Origin: Pelagibacteraceae bacterium AG-422-B15
GTDB lineage: Bacteria; Pseudomonadota; Alphaproteobacteria; Pelagibacterales; AG-422-B15
Direction of reading: 5' to 3'
Length of the DNA: 39,676 nucleotides
NCBI GenBank assembly: GCA_905182345.1
Contig: CAJJBG010000039.1
Location: forward strand, 1-39,676
Below, in pieces: positions 17,107 to 25,550 of this stretch (position 1 is its first letter; each line of letters starts with the position of its first letter). The notes beneath the pieces were generated by a model. It was not told the DNA's origin. It saw nothing but the letters and a program-made list of their open reading frames with translations, and did not search any database. The position numbers were made by a program, and so were the translations under genes.

Positions 17107-18246
17107 ATGAAAAATAGTAATAATCTTAGTCATTTAGCTGTAAATGGTCAGAATTCAAAAGGGCGCTTTATATCTGAAGAAACTAGTAAAACTAGATCAG
17201 AATTTCAACGAGACCGAGACAGAATTATTCACTCATCTGCATTTCGAAGACTCAAGCACAAAACTCAAGTTTTTGTCTCTCATGAGGGAGATCATTACAG
17301 GACGAGACTAAGTCACTCACTTGAAGTGTCTCAGGTAGCTAGATCAATAAGTAAAATTTTTCAACTTAATGAGGAATTAACTGAAACATTAGCTTTAGCT
17401 CATGATATTGGTCACCCTCCTTTTGGACACGCTGGAGAAGATACCTTAAAAGTTGTAATGAAAAATTTTGGTGGATTCGACCATAATGATCAGGCTATCA
17501 GAATAATACATTTATTAGAAAAAAAATATTTTAACTTTGATGGACTTAATTTAACTTGGGAGTCCATTGAAGGGCTTGTTAAACACAATGGTCCATTAGT
17601 AGAATCTATTCCACCTACTATCAAACTTTTAAACGAAGCTTTTGATCTTAAATTAAAAGAACACTCATCTATAGAGGCGCAAATTGCTGCAATAGCTGAT
17701 GATATTGCATATAACAATCATGATATTGACGATGGCCTAAGAGCAGGTTTTTTTAACTATGATGATTTAAGAGAACTGCCTTTAATTGGTGACATTATAT
17801 CTGCATTTCCAAATAAATTTGAACTATTTGAAATTCCTAGAATTAACAATGAAATTACAAGAAGAAGCACTTCGCTAATGATTGAGGATGTGATTAATGT
17901 TATTAATAAAAATATTAAAATTTTAGAAATTAATACCATTGAGGATGTAAGACTTAAAAATAAGCAAATTGTAGCTTTTTCAGATGACATGCTAGTAAAG
18001 GTTGAAACAATAAGAAGTTTTTTAAGCAAAAAAATGTATAAGCACAATAAAGTAAATTTAATGACAGAAAATGCAAATAAAGTAATTATCTTTTTATCTG
18101 ATCTATTAATGCATGACCAAAAAGTTTGTACCACAGAAGGAATAAAATCTGATATCAATGATAAGATGCATCAAAGAATTATTTGTGATTTTATATCAGG
18201 CATGACTGACAATTATGCACAATCAATTTACAATAAATATTTATAA
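17107..18246 (+). CDS. dgt: dGTP triphosphohydrolase-like HD protein
   Basis: A 379-residue dNTPase of the Dgt family, which hydrolyses dGTP or other dNTPs to the nucleoside plus triphosphate. The HD metal site is complete: His70 in YRTRLSHSLEV, His99-Asp100 in LAHDIGHPPFGHAGE, and an Asp in IADDIAYNNHDIDDG (residues about 197-210). FRRLKHKTQVF upstream is also conserved. Alphaproteobacterial members of this length are shorter than E. coli Dgt (about 505). It precedes argS by 6 bases, an order kept across the class. Strict dGTP specificity is not implied. Confidence 0.92.
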   Translation: MKNSNNLSHLAVNGQNSKGRFISEETSKTRSEFQRDRDRIIHSSAFRRLKHKTQVFVSHEGDHYRTRLSHSLEVSQVARSISKIFQLNEELTETLALAHDIGHPPFGHAGEDTLKVVMKNFGGFDHNDQAIRIIHLLEKKYFNFDGLNLTWESIEGLVKHNGPLVESIPPTIKLLNEAFDLKLKEHSSIEAQIAAIADDIAYNNHDIDDGLRAGFFNYDDLRELPLIGDIISAFPNKFELFEIPRINNEITRRSTSLMIEDVINVINKNIKILEINTIEDVRLKNKQIVAFSDDMLVKVETIRSFLSKKMYKHNKVNLMTENANKVIIFLSDLLMHDQKVCTTEGIKSDINDKMHQRIICDFISGMTDNYAQSIYNKYL

Positions 18247-18252
18247 ATACAA

Positions 18253-19995
18253 ATGACCCAAATTTACTCAAAGATTAAAGAAATTTTTATTGAAAGTGCT
18301 ATTTTAGCCTTAAATATTGAACGTTCAATATTTGAAAATATTAATTTTAATGTAGAAAAACCCCACGAGGAAAAAAATGGAGAAATTAGTAGCAATATTT
18401 CTCTGTTAATACAAAAAACAGTTAAAGAGAATCCAATTGAAATTGCTCAAAAAATTTCAACTGAACTATTGAAGCGAGATGAGTTTATAAAGGTAGAAGT
18501 AGCAAAGCCTGGATTTATTAATTTATGGCTCAGTACTTCTATGTGGCAAAACCATCTAGATGAAACTTTAAAATTAAATGAACTAATAGATTGCAATATA
18601 GGTAAGGGACTTAAGGTAAATGTAGAGTATGTTTCGGCTAACCCAACAGGACCTTTGCATGTAGGGCATTGTCGTGGTGCTGTCTTTGGAGATGTAATAT
18701 CAAATTTATTAAAAAAAACTGGGCATGTAGTCGTCAAGGAATATTACATTAATGATGCTGGCTCTCAGATTAATAATTTAACAGACTCTGTTTATATTCG
18801 TTACCAAGAATTACTAGGAAAGAAATTTTCCGAATATCCAGAAAATTTTTATCCAGGAAACTATCTCATTCCAGTGGCAGAACACTTTAAAATAGAGTAT
18901 GCAGACAAACTTTTAAAAATGAGTGATCAAGATAGATTTAGTTTAATCAAACCATTCACCATTCAATATATGATGGGACTTATCAAAGAGGACCTTTCAT
19001 CTCTTGCCATCAATCAGGATATATTTGTCTCAGAACAAGAGTTAGTAAGTAAAGGAAAAATTGAAAAGGCAATTAAGAAACTGGATGATGCAGGTTTAAT
19101 TTACGAGGGTATTTTAGACCCACCAAAAGGTAAAAAACCAGATGATTGGGAGGCTCGACCACAAATGTTATTTAGATCAACAGAATATGGCGACGATGTT
19201 GATCGTCCATTGCAAAAATCAAATAAGGAATGGACATATTTTGCTAATGATATTGCTTATCATTTTGATAAATTTGAACGTGGTAGTAATCATCTGATTG
19301 ATATATTAGGAGCAGATCATGGTGGTTATGTTAAAAGAATGACTGCGGCTGTTGCTGCGCTTACAGATAAAAAGGCAACATTTTCAGCTAAATTGTGTCA
19401 AATGGTTAAGCTTAGTCGCAATGGACAGCAAATGAAAATGTCAAAACGATCAGGTGAGTTTATAACACTTAGAGAAGTTGTTGATGAGGTTGGATCAGAC
19501 TCAATTAGATTTATGATGCTTTATCGAAAAAATGAAGCTCCTTTAGAATTTGACTTTGACAAAGTAACAGAGCAATCAAAAGATAATCCGGTGTTTTATG
19601 TTCAGTATGCACATGCAAGAATCTCTTCAGTAATAGGTAAACTTTCAGAGAATAATTTTGATTTAGATCTTTCAAATTATGATCAATGTGATTTCTCTTT
19701 AATAGCCAACAAATATGAAATAGATCTAATAAAAAAAATTGCTGATTGGAATAAAGTAATTGAATCTGCTGCAAGCTTGCAAGAGCCGCATCGAATAGCA
19801 TATTTCTTATATGAGTTGTCTTCTGTTTTTCATTCGCTATGGAGCCAAGGAAAAATTGACTCTAATTTAAAATTTATTATGCCAGATAATAAAAACCTAA
19901 CATATGCAAGAATTGGGTTACTAGATCTTACACAAAGAACAATCAAGTCAGGCCTAGATTTATTAGGAGTATCTGCTCCACATGAAATGAATTAA
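18253..19995 (+). CDS. argS: Arginyl-tRNA synthetase
   Basis: A 580-residue class I aminoacyl-tRNA synthetase charging tRNA-Arg. The N-terminal Add1 domain occupies about residues 1-100. The HIGH signature appears as HVGH at residues 136-139 inside NPTGPLHVGHCRGA. The KMSKS loop is KMSKR at residues 395-399, followed by SGEFITLREVVDEVG. A DALR anticodon-binding domain ends the protein. The length is normal. Its stop codon overlaps the ATG of the next small gene (TAATG), so expression is coupled down the argS-nagZ-scpAB line. Confidence 0.97.
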   Translation: MTQIYSKIKEIFIESAILALNIERSIFENINFNVEKPHEEKNGEISSNISLLIQKTVKENPIEIAQKISTELLKRDEFIKVEVAKPGFINLWLSTSMWQNHLDETLKLNELIDCNIGKGLKVNVEYVSANPTGPLHVGHCRGAVFGDVISNLLKKTGHVVVKEYYINDAGSQINNLTDSVYIRYQELLGKKFSEYPENFYPGNYLIPVAEHFKIEYADKLLKMSDQDRFSLIKPFTIQYMMGLIKEDLSSLAINQDIFVSEQELVSKGKIEKAIKKLDDAGLIYEGILDPPKGKKPDDWEARPQMLFRSTEYGDDVDRPLQKSNKEWTYFANDIAYHFDKFERGSNHLIDILGADHGGYVKRMTAAVAALTDKKATFSAKLCQMVKLSRNGQQMKMSKRSGEFITLREVVDEVGSDSIRFMMLYRKNEAPLEFDFDKVTEQSKDNPVFYVQYAHARISSVIGKLSENNFDLDLSNYDQCDFSLIANKYEIDLIKKIADWNKVIESAASLQEPHRIAYFLYELSSVFHSLWSQGKIDSNLKFIMPDNKNLTYARIGLLDLTQRTIKSGLDLLGVSAPHEMN

Positions 19996-20189
19996 TGAGC
20001 AAGCGAAGGTTTATTAGTATTTTTATATTAGCGATAGCATTGGGTGCATCATGGTTTTACCATAATCAATTTAATCTTAAGTCTGAAGAAACAGGCATAA
20101 TTATGATAGAAAGCAACCTTGGGGATTACCGTATAGTTCCAGATGATCCTGGTGGCTTACCTGTGTACAATTTAGATATATATGAGTAA
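19995..20189 (+). CDS. Small membrane-anchored protein, remnant of the argS-nagZ SPOR protein
   Basis: A 64-residue protein with a basic N-terminus (MSKRR), one transmembrane helix at about residues 6-22 and a periplasmic tail of about 40 residues. Many Alphaproteobacteria have a larger SPOR-domain protein at this position; as I recall it, its linker contains a conserved stretch near PDDPGG. Here GDYRIVPDDPGGLPVYNLDIYE is retained and ends the protein, and no SPOR domain follows. The gene overlaps argS by one base and nagZ by eight, so it is translated as part of the operon and does not look like a decayed reading frame. Its function is unknown; a link to septal peptidoglycan is inferred only from locus position. 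Confidence 0.7.
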   Translation: MSKRRFISIFILAIALGASWFYHNQFNLKSEETGIIMIESNLGDYRIVPDDPGGLPVYNLDIYE

Positions 20190-21192
20190 ATTCTTACCTC
20201 TTATAGTTGGATTAAATGGAATAGAGCTTAGTGAGAATGAGAAAAAATTTATTCTAGAGTATAAACCTTGGGGTATAATACTATTCGAACGTAACTGTAG
20301 AACTTATTTAGAATTACTTAAATTAATCGAAAACTTAAAAAAATACACACATGAAAATCTCCCAATTCTAATTGATCAAGAGGGTGGAAGGGTTTCAAGA
20401 CTAAATTTTCCTGAGTTTCCAAAAACACTTCCTGCCAAAACATTTGGTAGCTTATATTTAAAAGATAAGCAGTCAGCTATAAAAGCCCTTACATTGAATA
20501 CTAAACTCATAGCTTATTCATTAAAGCAAATAGGAATTAATGTTAATACAGCCCCAGTGTTAGACCTGCCCATTAAAAATGAAAGTGGAGTAATTGGTGA
20601 CCGTGCATATGGCAGTGATAAAAACTTGGTTTCTGAAATGGCAAAAAATGTTTTGAATGTTAATAGTGCTTATGGAATAGCTTCCGTTATAAAACATATC
20701 CCAGGACATGGTAAAGCTACTTTAGACAGTCATTTTGATCTTCCAAAAATTTTAGATGAAGCAAATATACTTGAGAATGAAGATTTCATACCATTTATAG
20801 AACTTAACTCAGCACCCTTAGCAATGACAGCTCATGCAATTTACACAGCTTATGATAAAATTAATGCAGCAACACTTTCGAGTAAAATAATTAATGAAAT
20901 TATTAGAGAAAAGATTGGTTTTGAAGGAGTACTTATGAGTGACGATATAAGCATGAAGGCCATGAGTCCTGATGTTGCGAATAATTCTTTAGCCGCATTA
21001 AATGCTGGCTGTGACCTGGTTTTGCATTGTAATGGAGATATCGATGAAATGACACTCATTGCCAATAGAATTCTTGATTTAGATTTAATTGAAGTTAGTG
21101 AAACTCTCTTAAATATATTTAAAAATGAAAAATCACTTGATGTCACTGAAACACAAAGGGAACTTACTCACATTCTTAATGGTACAAACTAG
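20182..21192 (+). CDS. nagZ: Beta-N-acetylhexosaminidase NagZ
   Basis: A 336-residue family 3 glycoside hydrolase that removes N-acetylglucosamine from anhydro-muropeptides during cell-wall recycling in the cytoplasm. It has DQEGGRVSRL near residue 65, the KHIPGHG signature at residues 171-177 followed by DSHFDLP, and SDDISMKAM around Asp254-Asp255, which carries the catalytic nucleophile. There is no signal peptide, as usual. It begins 8 bases inside the preceding small gene. The length matches the family. Confidence 0.93.
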   Translation: MSKFLPLIVGLNGIELSENEKKFILEYKPWGIILFERNCRTYLELLKLIENLKKYTHENLPILIDQEGGRVSRLNFPEFPKTLPAKTFGSLYLKDKQSAIKALTLNTKLIAYSLKQIGINVNTAPVLDLPIKNESGVIGDRAYGSDKNLVSEMAKNVLNVNSAYGIASVIKHIPGHGKATLDSHFDLPKILDEANILENEDFIPFIELNSAPLAMTAHAIYTAYDKINAATLSSKIINEIIREKIGFEGVLMSDDISMKAMSPDVANNSLAALNAGCDLVLHCNGDIDEMTLIANRILDLDLIEVSETLLNIFKNEKSLDVTETQRELTHILNGTN

Positions 21193-21226
21193 ATTAAATT
21201 TGGTTCTTTCTAAGGTTTAATTAATA

Positions 21227-21232
21227 TATAAT
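21227..21232 (+). promoter_or_regulatory. Putative -10 box for scpA
   Basis: A perfect TATAAT lies 15 bases before the scpA ATG, with only a weak -35 (TTCTTT) at 17 bases. If used, the leader would be about 10 nucleotides with no Shine-Dalgarno, making a near-leaderless message. Read-through from nagZ is the alternative. Confidence 0.3.
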
Positions 21233-21247
21233 GAGTGAGTCGTATAC

Positions 21248-22057
21248 ATGGAAGAAATAGAAGAAAATTCAAATACTTACATTGAGAGTCAAGAGGAAGA
21301 CTTTGTGTCTTCCGAAGACCTTATTGTTAACCTTAAGGGGTATGAAGGGCCGCTCGATGTTTTATTAGCGCTTGCTCGAAATCAAAAAGTTGACCTCATG
21401 GAAATCTCTATTTTAGAGTTGGTCGAACAGTATGTCTCTTTTATAGCAAAAGTAAGAAGCAGTAACCTTGAATTAGCGGCAGATTATTTAGTCATGGCTG
21501 CCTGGTTGGCGTATTTAAAATCTGTTTTATTATTACCTAAAGCTGAAACTGGAGAAGAATTGTCTGCAGAAGAAATGGCTGAGCGACTTAAGATGCAGCT
21601 AAAAAAACTTGAAGCGATAAGAATAGTGTCAAAAAAACTTATGGGCCTTCCAAAACTTGGACAAGATTTCTTTGCCAGAGGAATGCCTGGCGGAATACGA
21701 TTGATCAGAACTCCTAATTATTATTTATCTTTTTATGATCTTTTAAAATCATATGCTGACCAAAGATATAAAACAGCTTATTCGTCAATGACAATTGTAC
21801 GTCCTTCGGTTTATGCAATGGAAGATGCGCTAGTTAGACTCCAAAGATTAATAGGTGATGTGCCTGAGTGGACTAAGCTTGAGCGATTTCTACCACCTGA
21901 GTTTTCTGAAGGTAAGACAGCTAGGTCAGGTGTTGCCGGAACCTTAGCAGCTGCTATGGAGTTGGCTCGTGAGGGTATTCTTGAGGTGCAACAGCTTATT
22001 CCTTTTGGTCCTATTTTTCTTAAAAATAAAAAGTCTGAACAAACAATAATAGATTAA
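21248..22057 (+). CDS. scpA: Segregation and condensation protein A
   Basis: A 269-residue ScpA kleisin, the subunit that bridges the SMC heads and recruits ScpB in chromosome condensation. The hallmark N-terminal segment is VNLKGYEGPLDVLLALARNQKVDLMEISILELVEQY (positions about 26-62), followed by LVMAAWLAYLKSVLLLP. A winged-helix C-terminal part would contact the SMC cap. The first 25 residues are an acidic tail. An upstream ATG at 21231 is out of frame. scpB follows after 4 bases. Confidence 0.93.
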   Translation: MEEIEENSNTYIESQEEDFVSSEDLIVNLKGYEGPLDVLLALARNQKVDLMEISILELVEQYVSFIAKVRSSNLELAADYLVMAAWLAYLKSVLLLPKAETGEELSAEEMAERLKMQLKKLEAIRIVSKKLMGLPKLGQDFFARGMPGGIRLIRTPNYYLSFYDLLKSYADQRYKTAYSSMTIVRPSVYAMEDALVRLQRLIGDVPEWTKLERFLPPEFSEGKTARSGVAGTLAAAMELAREGILEVQQLIPFGPIFLKNKKSEQTIID

Positions 22058-22061
22058 CCAT

Positions 22062-22742
22062 ATGCCAGAAAAACAAGAAAATAATATAATGGATTTTCCA
22101 ACGGAACATAGAGACAATCTAAGGATTCTTGAGGCCTTGTTATTTGCAGCTAGCGAACCGCTTGATGAAGAAAGTATTAAGGCGAGACTTCCAAGTAAAG
22201 CTGATTTAAGTAAATTAATTAATTTATTGAAAGGACAATACGATAGTCGTGGAGTTAACTTAGTTAAAACGAGTAACAAGTGGAGCTTTAAAACTGCACC
22301 TGACTTATCAGCTATGATGAGAAAGGAAAAGATCGTTCAAAGAAAACTTTCTAAGGCGGCCACTGAAACTTTAGCTATTATCGCTTATCACCAACCTGTA
22401 ACACGGGCAGAAGTTGAAGACATAAGAGGGGTTCAGTTTAGTCCAGGTACGCTTGATGTATTGTTGGAATTAGAATGGGTTAAACCTATCGGAAGAAAGA
22501 AAACCCCAGGTAGTCCTATAATTTATGGTACGACTGAAAAGTTTTTAGTTTATTTTGGAATTGAAAATATCACCGATCTTCCTGGTTTAGAAGAATTAAA
22601 ATCTGCTGGCTTACTTGAAAGTCGTTTACCTACAAGCATTGATATTAAATCCCCCGAAGAAATTGATGAGAGTCAAATTGATCCCTTGGCTGAAGACGAC
22701 ACTTTAGAGGATATGATAGCAGGCAGCATAGAAGATGAGTAA
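22062..22742 (+). CDS. scpB: Segregation and condensation protein B
   Basis: A 226-residue ScpB, a dimer of tandem winged helices that binds ScpA in the SMC condensin complex. Marks are NLRILEALLFAASEPLDEESIKARLP near the start, and KAATETLAIIAYHQPVTRAEVEDIRGV, the most conserved stretch, then LLELEWVKPIGRKKTPGSPIIYGTTEKFL. A long acidic C-terminal tail (about 40 residues) follows and is variable in the family. The next gene starts 14 bases downstream, so the di-haem protein may be read from the same transcript. Confidence 0.94.
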   Translation: MPEKQENNIMDFPTEHRDNLRILEALLFAASEPLDEESIKARLPSKADLSKLINLLKGQYDSRGVNLVKTSNKWSFKTAPDLSAMMRKEKIVQRKLSKAATETLAIIAYHQPVTRAEVEDIRGVQFSPGTLDVLLELEWVKPIGRKKTPGSPIIYGTTEKFLVYFGIENITDLPGLEELKSAGLLESRLPTSIDIKSPEEIDESQIDPLAEDDTLEDMIAGSIEDE

Positions 22743-22756
22743 TATCAAATATAACC

Positions 22757-24241
22757 ATGTCTTTTGGGTATAATTATAATTTTATATTCAAAATATTAGT
22801 TGTATTTATATTGAGCTATAGCTCATTTAACAATATTTTTGCTGATAGTTTTCTAGAAATAGATTTTACTAGAGCAGAACCCCATGAGGCTCTTTCTGCA
22901 GGCGATGGAACTGTTTATATAGATAATAAAAACTCCTTTTCCCTTCCTCTTAAAAATATTGATATAAATAAAAAAATAGATTTTTTTGTAGGTAATAGTT
23001 TGTTTAGAAGAAATTGGGTTGCAGCGCCATCTATAAAAATGTCTAGCGATGGTCTTGGACCATTTTTTAATGGAAGTTCTTGTGAAAGTTGCCATATAAA
23101 TGATGGACGTGGACATCCACCAGGCACATTTATTAATAATAATGATGATACAACTTCAATTGTATTAGCAATAGGTATACCTCCTCAAAATGAATTTCAA
23201 AATGCACAAATATCATCCCTAAGACTTAAGCTAATACCTGATCCAACCTACGGCTCTCAAATAAATGACAATTCAATAGAGGGAATTTTACCAGAAGGAA
23301 GTATAAAATTAGAATATCAATATTTTCCAATTTTACTTGATAACGGTCAACTCGTTACGTTGCGTAAGCCAAATTATACTATAGAAAATTTAAATTATGG
23401 ACCCTTACACTCTGAAATAAGGATTTCAGCTCGTGTTGCTCAGCCAATGATTGGACTTGGGTTAATTGAGCAAATTGATATTAGCGATGTCATCGCAAAT
23501 GAATCTAAACAAAATATTCATCTAAGTAGTATCTCTGGAAAAGTAAGTCATGTTTGGGATGATAGGTTGAACAAAAAATCATACGGCTTATTCGGCTGGA
23601 AGGCATCTCAACCTTCTATAATTAATCAAACTGTAGATGCCTTGCATCATGATATGGGATTATCTAGTAGCCTATACCCAAATGGAAACAACTGCTCAGA
23701 AAAGCAGCATAAATGTAAATCTATGGAAACTGGAAATTCACCAAATCAAAATAACGTTGAGGTTTCTGATGAACAAATTAATTTAATCATTTTTTACCAG
23801 AAACATTTATCAGTCCCAGCGAGAAGAAATGTTGATGGATTAAATATTTTAAGTGGAAAAAAAATATTCTTTGAGTCCGGATGTGCTTCTTGTCATGTTC
23901 AAAAATATAAAACAAAATTTAATGCTAATGATAAATCTGTTTCAGAACAATTAATTTGGCCATATTCAGATTTTTTATTACATGATATGGGGGAAGGACT
24001 AGCGGATGACTTAAGTGAGTACACTGCTAGTGGAAGAGAATGGAGGACAACCCCTTTATGGGGTATAGGATTAACAGAAGCTGTTAATGGCCACACAGCC
24101 CTACTTCATGACGGAAGAGCTAGGAATATTCTTGAAGCTATACTCTGGCATGGAGGAGAATCTAAGAGCTCAAGAGATAAAATAATAAAGCTATCAATTA
24201 AAGAAATTTCACAACTTGTTGATTTTATTGAATCTCTATAA
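22757..24241 (+). CDS. Di-haem DHOR/DUF1111 family protein, periplasmic
   Basis: A 494-residue exported c-type cytochrome of the DHOR (di-haem oxidoreductase, putative peroxidase; DUF1111) family. A signal peptide covers about residues 1-29 (YSSFNNIFA-DS). Two CXXCH haem-attachment sites are present: CESCH at residues 109-113, within GPFFNGSSCESCHINDGRGHPP (positions 101-122), and CASCH at 376-380. SEYTASGREWRTTPLWGIGLTEAVNGHTALLHDGRARNILEAILWHGGE (positions about 415-465) is the strongly conserved C-terminal part. It lies directly before an FTR1 iron permease. DHOR genes recur beside iron uptake genes, so a role as a redox partner for ferrous iron uptake is inferred. The enzyme activity is not established. 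It interrupts the usual scpB-tatA order. Confidence 0.88.
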   Translation: MSFGYNYNFIFKILVVFILSYSSFNNIFADSFLEIDFTRAEPHEALSAGDGTVYIDNKNSFSLPLKNIDINKKIDFFVGNSLFRRNWVAAPSIKMSSDGLGPFFNGSSCESCHINDGRGHPPGTFINNNDDTTSIVLAIGIPPQNEFQNAQISSLRLKLIPDPTYGSQINDNSIEGILPEGSIKLEYQYFPILLDNGQLVTLRKPNYTIENLNYGPLHSEIRISARVAQPMIGLGLIEQIDISDVIANESKQNIHLSSISGKVSHVWDDRLNKKSYGLFGWKASQPSIINQTVDALHHDMGLSSSLYPNGNNCSEKQHKCKSMETGNSPNQNNVEVSDEQINLIIFYQKHLSVPARRNVDGLNILSGKKIFFESGCASCHVQKYKTKFNANDKSVSEQLIWPYSDFLLHDMGEGLADDLSEYTASGREWRTTPLWGIGLTEAVNGHTALLHDGRARNILEAILWHGGESKSSRDKIIKLSIKEISQLVDFIESL

Positions 24242-24262
24242 TACTTTTTATATTTTTTCAAT

Positions 24263-24285
24263 TTGATATTGCAAATCATTATCAA
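24263..24285 (+). promoter_or_regulatory. Fur-like operator upstream of the FTR1 iron permease gene
   Basis: A dyad of TTGATATTG (24263-24271), CAAAT, then CATTATCAA (24277-24285); the arms match at 8 of 9 positions. The inner 19 bases, 24265-24283, agree with the E. coli Fur consensus at 16 of 19 positions by my alignment. It ends 46 bases before the start codon, and TTGCAA/TATATT within and after it could be -35/-10 boxes, so a bound repressor would block transcription. Fur or another Fur-family member (Mur, Irr) is the likely binder. Confidence 0.65.
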
Positions 24286-24331
24286 TTACTATATTTCTTT
24301 GATAATTAGAATTATTATAAGGTAGATATGA

Positions 24332-25237
24332 ATGAATGAGTTTATTATTATATTTCGTGAGACATTAGAGGCATCTTTAATAGTTGGAATTATTTATGTT
24401 TTTTTATCAAAACAAAATAACCACGAGGCAATTAAAAAATTATGGTACGGAGTGTTTGCGGCAATCATAGCAAGTGTTTTTGCTGGATTCATTGCATTCA
24501 ACTCTTTTCAAACGCTAGGAAACACATCTACCAAAGCACTATTTGAAGCAGTGTTCATGTTCATTACAGCAGGGTTAATATGGTATGTAATTTTTTGGCT
24601 TTCAAAAAATGTTAGTAGTAAAGCTGCATTAGAAAACCAAACATCAGTAGCCACTAAATCTACGTGGGGAATTTTCTTTGTAGTCTTTTTTGCTATTTTA
24701 AGGGAAGGATTTGAAACTGCAATGTTCTTAATGGGTAGTTTTTCAATGACTAAAAATTTCTCCTATATTGGGTTTTTTTCTGGAATGATAATTGCAATTT
24801 TTATTGGTTATGGAATATTTTTTCATGGTAGAAAGATTAATATTCGTTCATTTTTTAAAACGACTACCTTACTTTTAGTTTTTCTTGCCTCTGGAATGGT
24901 TGCGTACGGATCACATGAAATTGAAAGTTACCTTGTTAAATCAAAACAACTTAATCTTATCAGTATTGATTCTGTATCTGAAATTGCTCGACCTTGGAAT
25001 ATTCTTATCCCAAAAACAGAGCTCTCATCATCCAACAATAAATTTTTTTATTCTTACAACATAAATGGAAAAGAAAAATATACCCATCTACTTCATGAGA
25101 ATGGAAGGGTTGGAGTCTTCTTAAAAGGCTTTTTTGGATATAATAGTAATCCTAATTATATAGAATTAATTTTATGGCTTTTATCATTAGGTATAGGATT
25201 AAGTTACTGGAGAAAAGTTTACCAAGATGTTAGGTAG
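24332..25237 (+). CDS. FTR1 family ferrous iron permease (EfeU-like)
   Basis: A 301-residue inner-membrane permease of the FTR1/EfeU oxidase-dependent iron transporter family. The two iron-handling REXXE motifs are present: RETLE at residues 9-13 at the start of helix 1, and REGFE at 124-128 in helix 4. About seven transmembrane helices are seen, with a soluble loop of some 60 residues before the last. In yeast FTR1 pairs with a multicopper oxidase and in E. coli EfeU works with EfeO and the haem peroxidase EfeB; here the di-haem DHOR protein upstream is the candidate partner. The start is set by AAGGTAG ahead of the ATG; a closer ATG at 24328 runs into a stop. A Fur-like operator precedes it, so it is likely induced by iron shortage. 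Confidence 0.9.
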   Translation: MNEFIIIFRETLEASLIVGIIYVFLSKQNNHEAIKKLWYGVFAAIIASVFAGFIAFNSFQTLGNTSTKALFEAVFMFITAGLIWYVIFWLSKNVSSKAALENQTSVATKSTWGIFFVVFFAILREGFETAMFLMGSFSMTKNFSYIGFFSGMIIAIFIGYGIFFHGRKINIRSFFKTTTLLLVFLASGMVAYGSHEIESYLVKSKQLNLISIDSVSEIARPWNILIPKTELSSSNNKFFYSYNINGKEKYTHLLHENGRVGVFLKGFFGYNSNPNYIELILWLLSLGIGLSYWRKVYQDVR

Positions 25238-25274
25238 TTTTTTACTAACTTAAGTCATATTTTTACTTCGATTT

Positions 25275-25313
25275 AACTATTAATATTAGTTTAAACTTAT
25301 TATAATAGTTTAA
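25275..25313 (+). repeat. 20-bp tandem direct repeat containing the tatA -10 box
   Basis: AACTATTAATATTAGTTTAA (25275-25294) is followed, sharing one base, by AACTTATTATAATAGTTTAA (25294-25313); 16 of 20 positions agree. The second copy carries a perfect TATAAT at 25301-25306, about 32 bases before tatA. It may be a promoter with a paired binding site, or chance similarity in very AT-rich DNA. Confidence 0.4.
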
Positions 25314-25337
25314 TAATTTATTTTAGAGGTATTCAAA

Positions 25338-25529
25338 ATGGGAAACGTAGGTATTTGGCAAATTTTAGTTATAGTTGCACTTCTAGTAATTCTATTTGGT
25401 AGAGGAAAAATTTCCGAACTAATGGGTGATGTTGCTAAGGGCATAAAAAGCTTTAAAAAAGGCATGTCTGATGATGTGGATAAGCCAGCTTCGATTGACA
25501 AGTCAGACGATACAAACCAAAAAAATTAA
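25338..25529 (+). CDS. tatA: Sec-independent protein translocase TatA
   Basis: A 63-residue TatA, which oligomerises to form the twin-arginine translocation pore for folded proteins. It has the usual short transmembrane helix at residues 6-20 ([15 protein letters not shown]), the hinge [13 protein letters not shown], an amphipathic helix with [10 protein letters not shown], and a charged Asp/Lys-rich tail. A Shine-Dalgarno AGAGG precedes it. It opens the tatA-tatB-tatC-serS-surE run, which is conserved in Alphaproteobacteria. Confidence 0.93.
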   Translation: MGNVGIWQILVIVALLVILFGRGKISELMGDVAKGIKSFKKGMSDDVDKPASIDKSDDTNQKN

Positions 25530-25550
25530 ACTTAACCGTTTGGAGAACTC

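Noticed and set aside
17757-18158. 133-codon hydrophobic open frame antisense to dgt
   Set aside because: The Ile/Leu/Ser-rich product is what reverse reading of AT-rich coding DNA gives; dgt is certain on the other strand.
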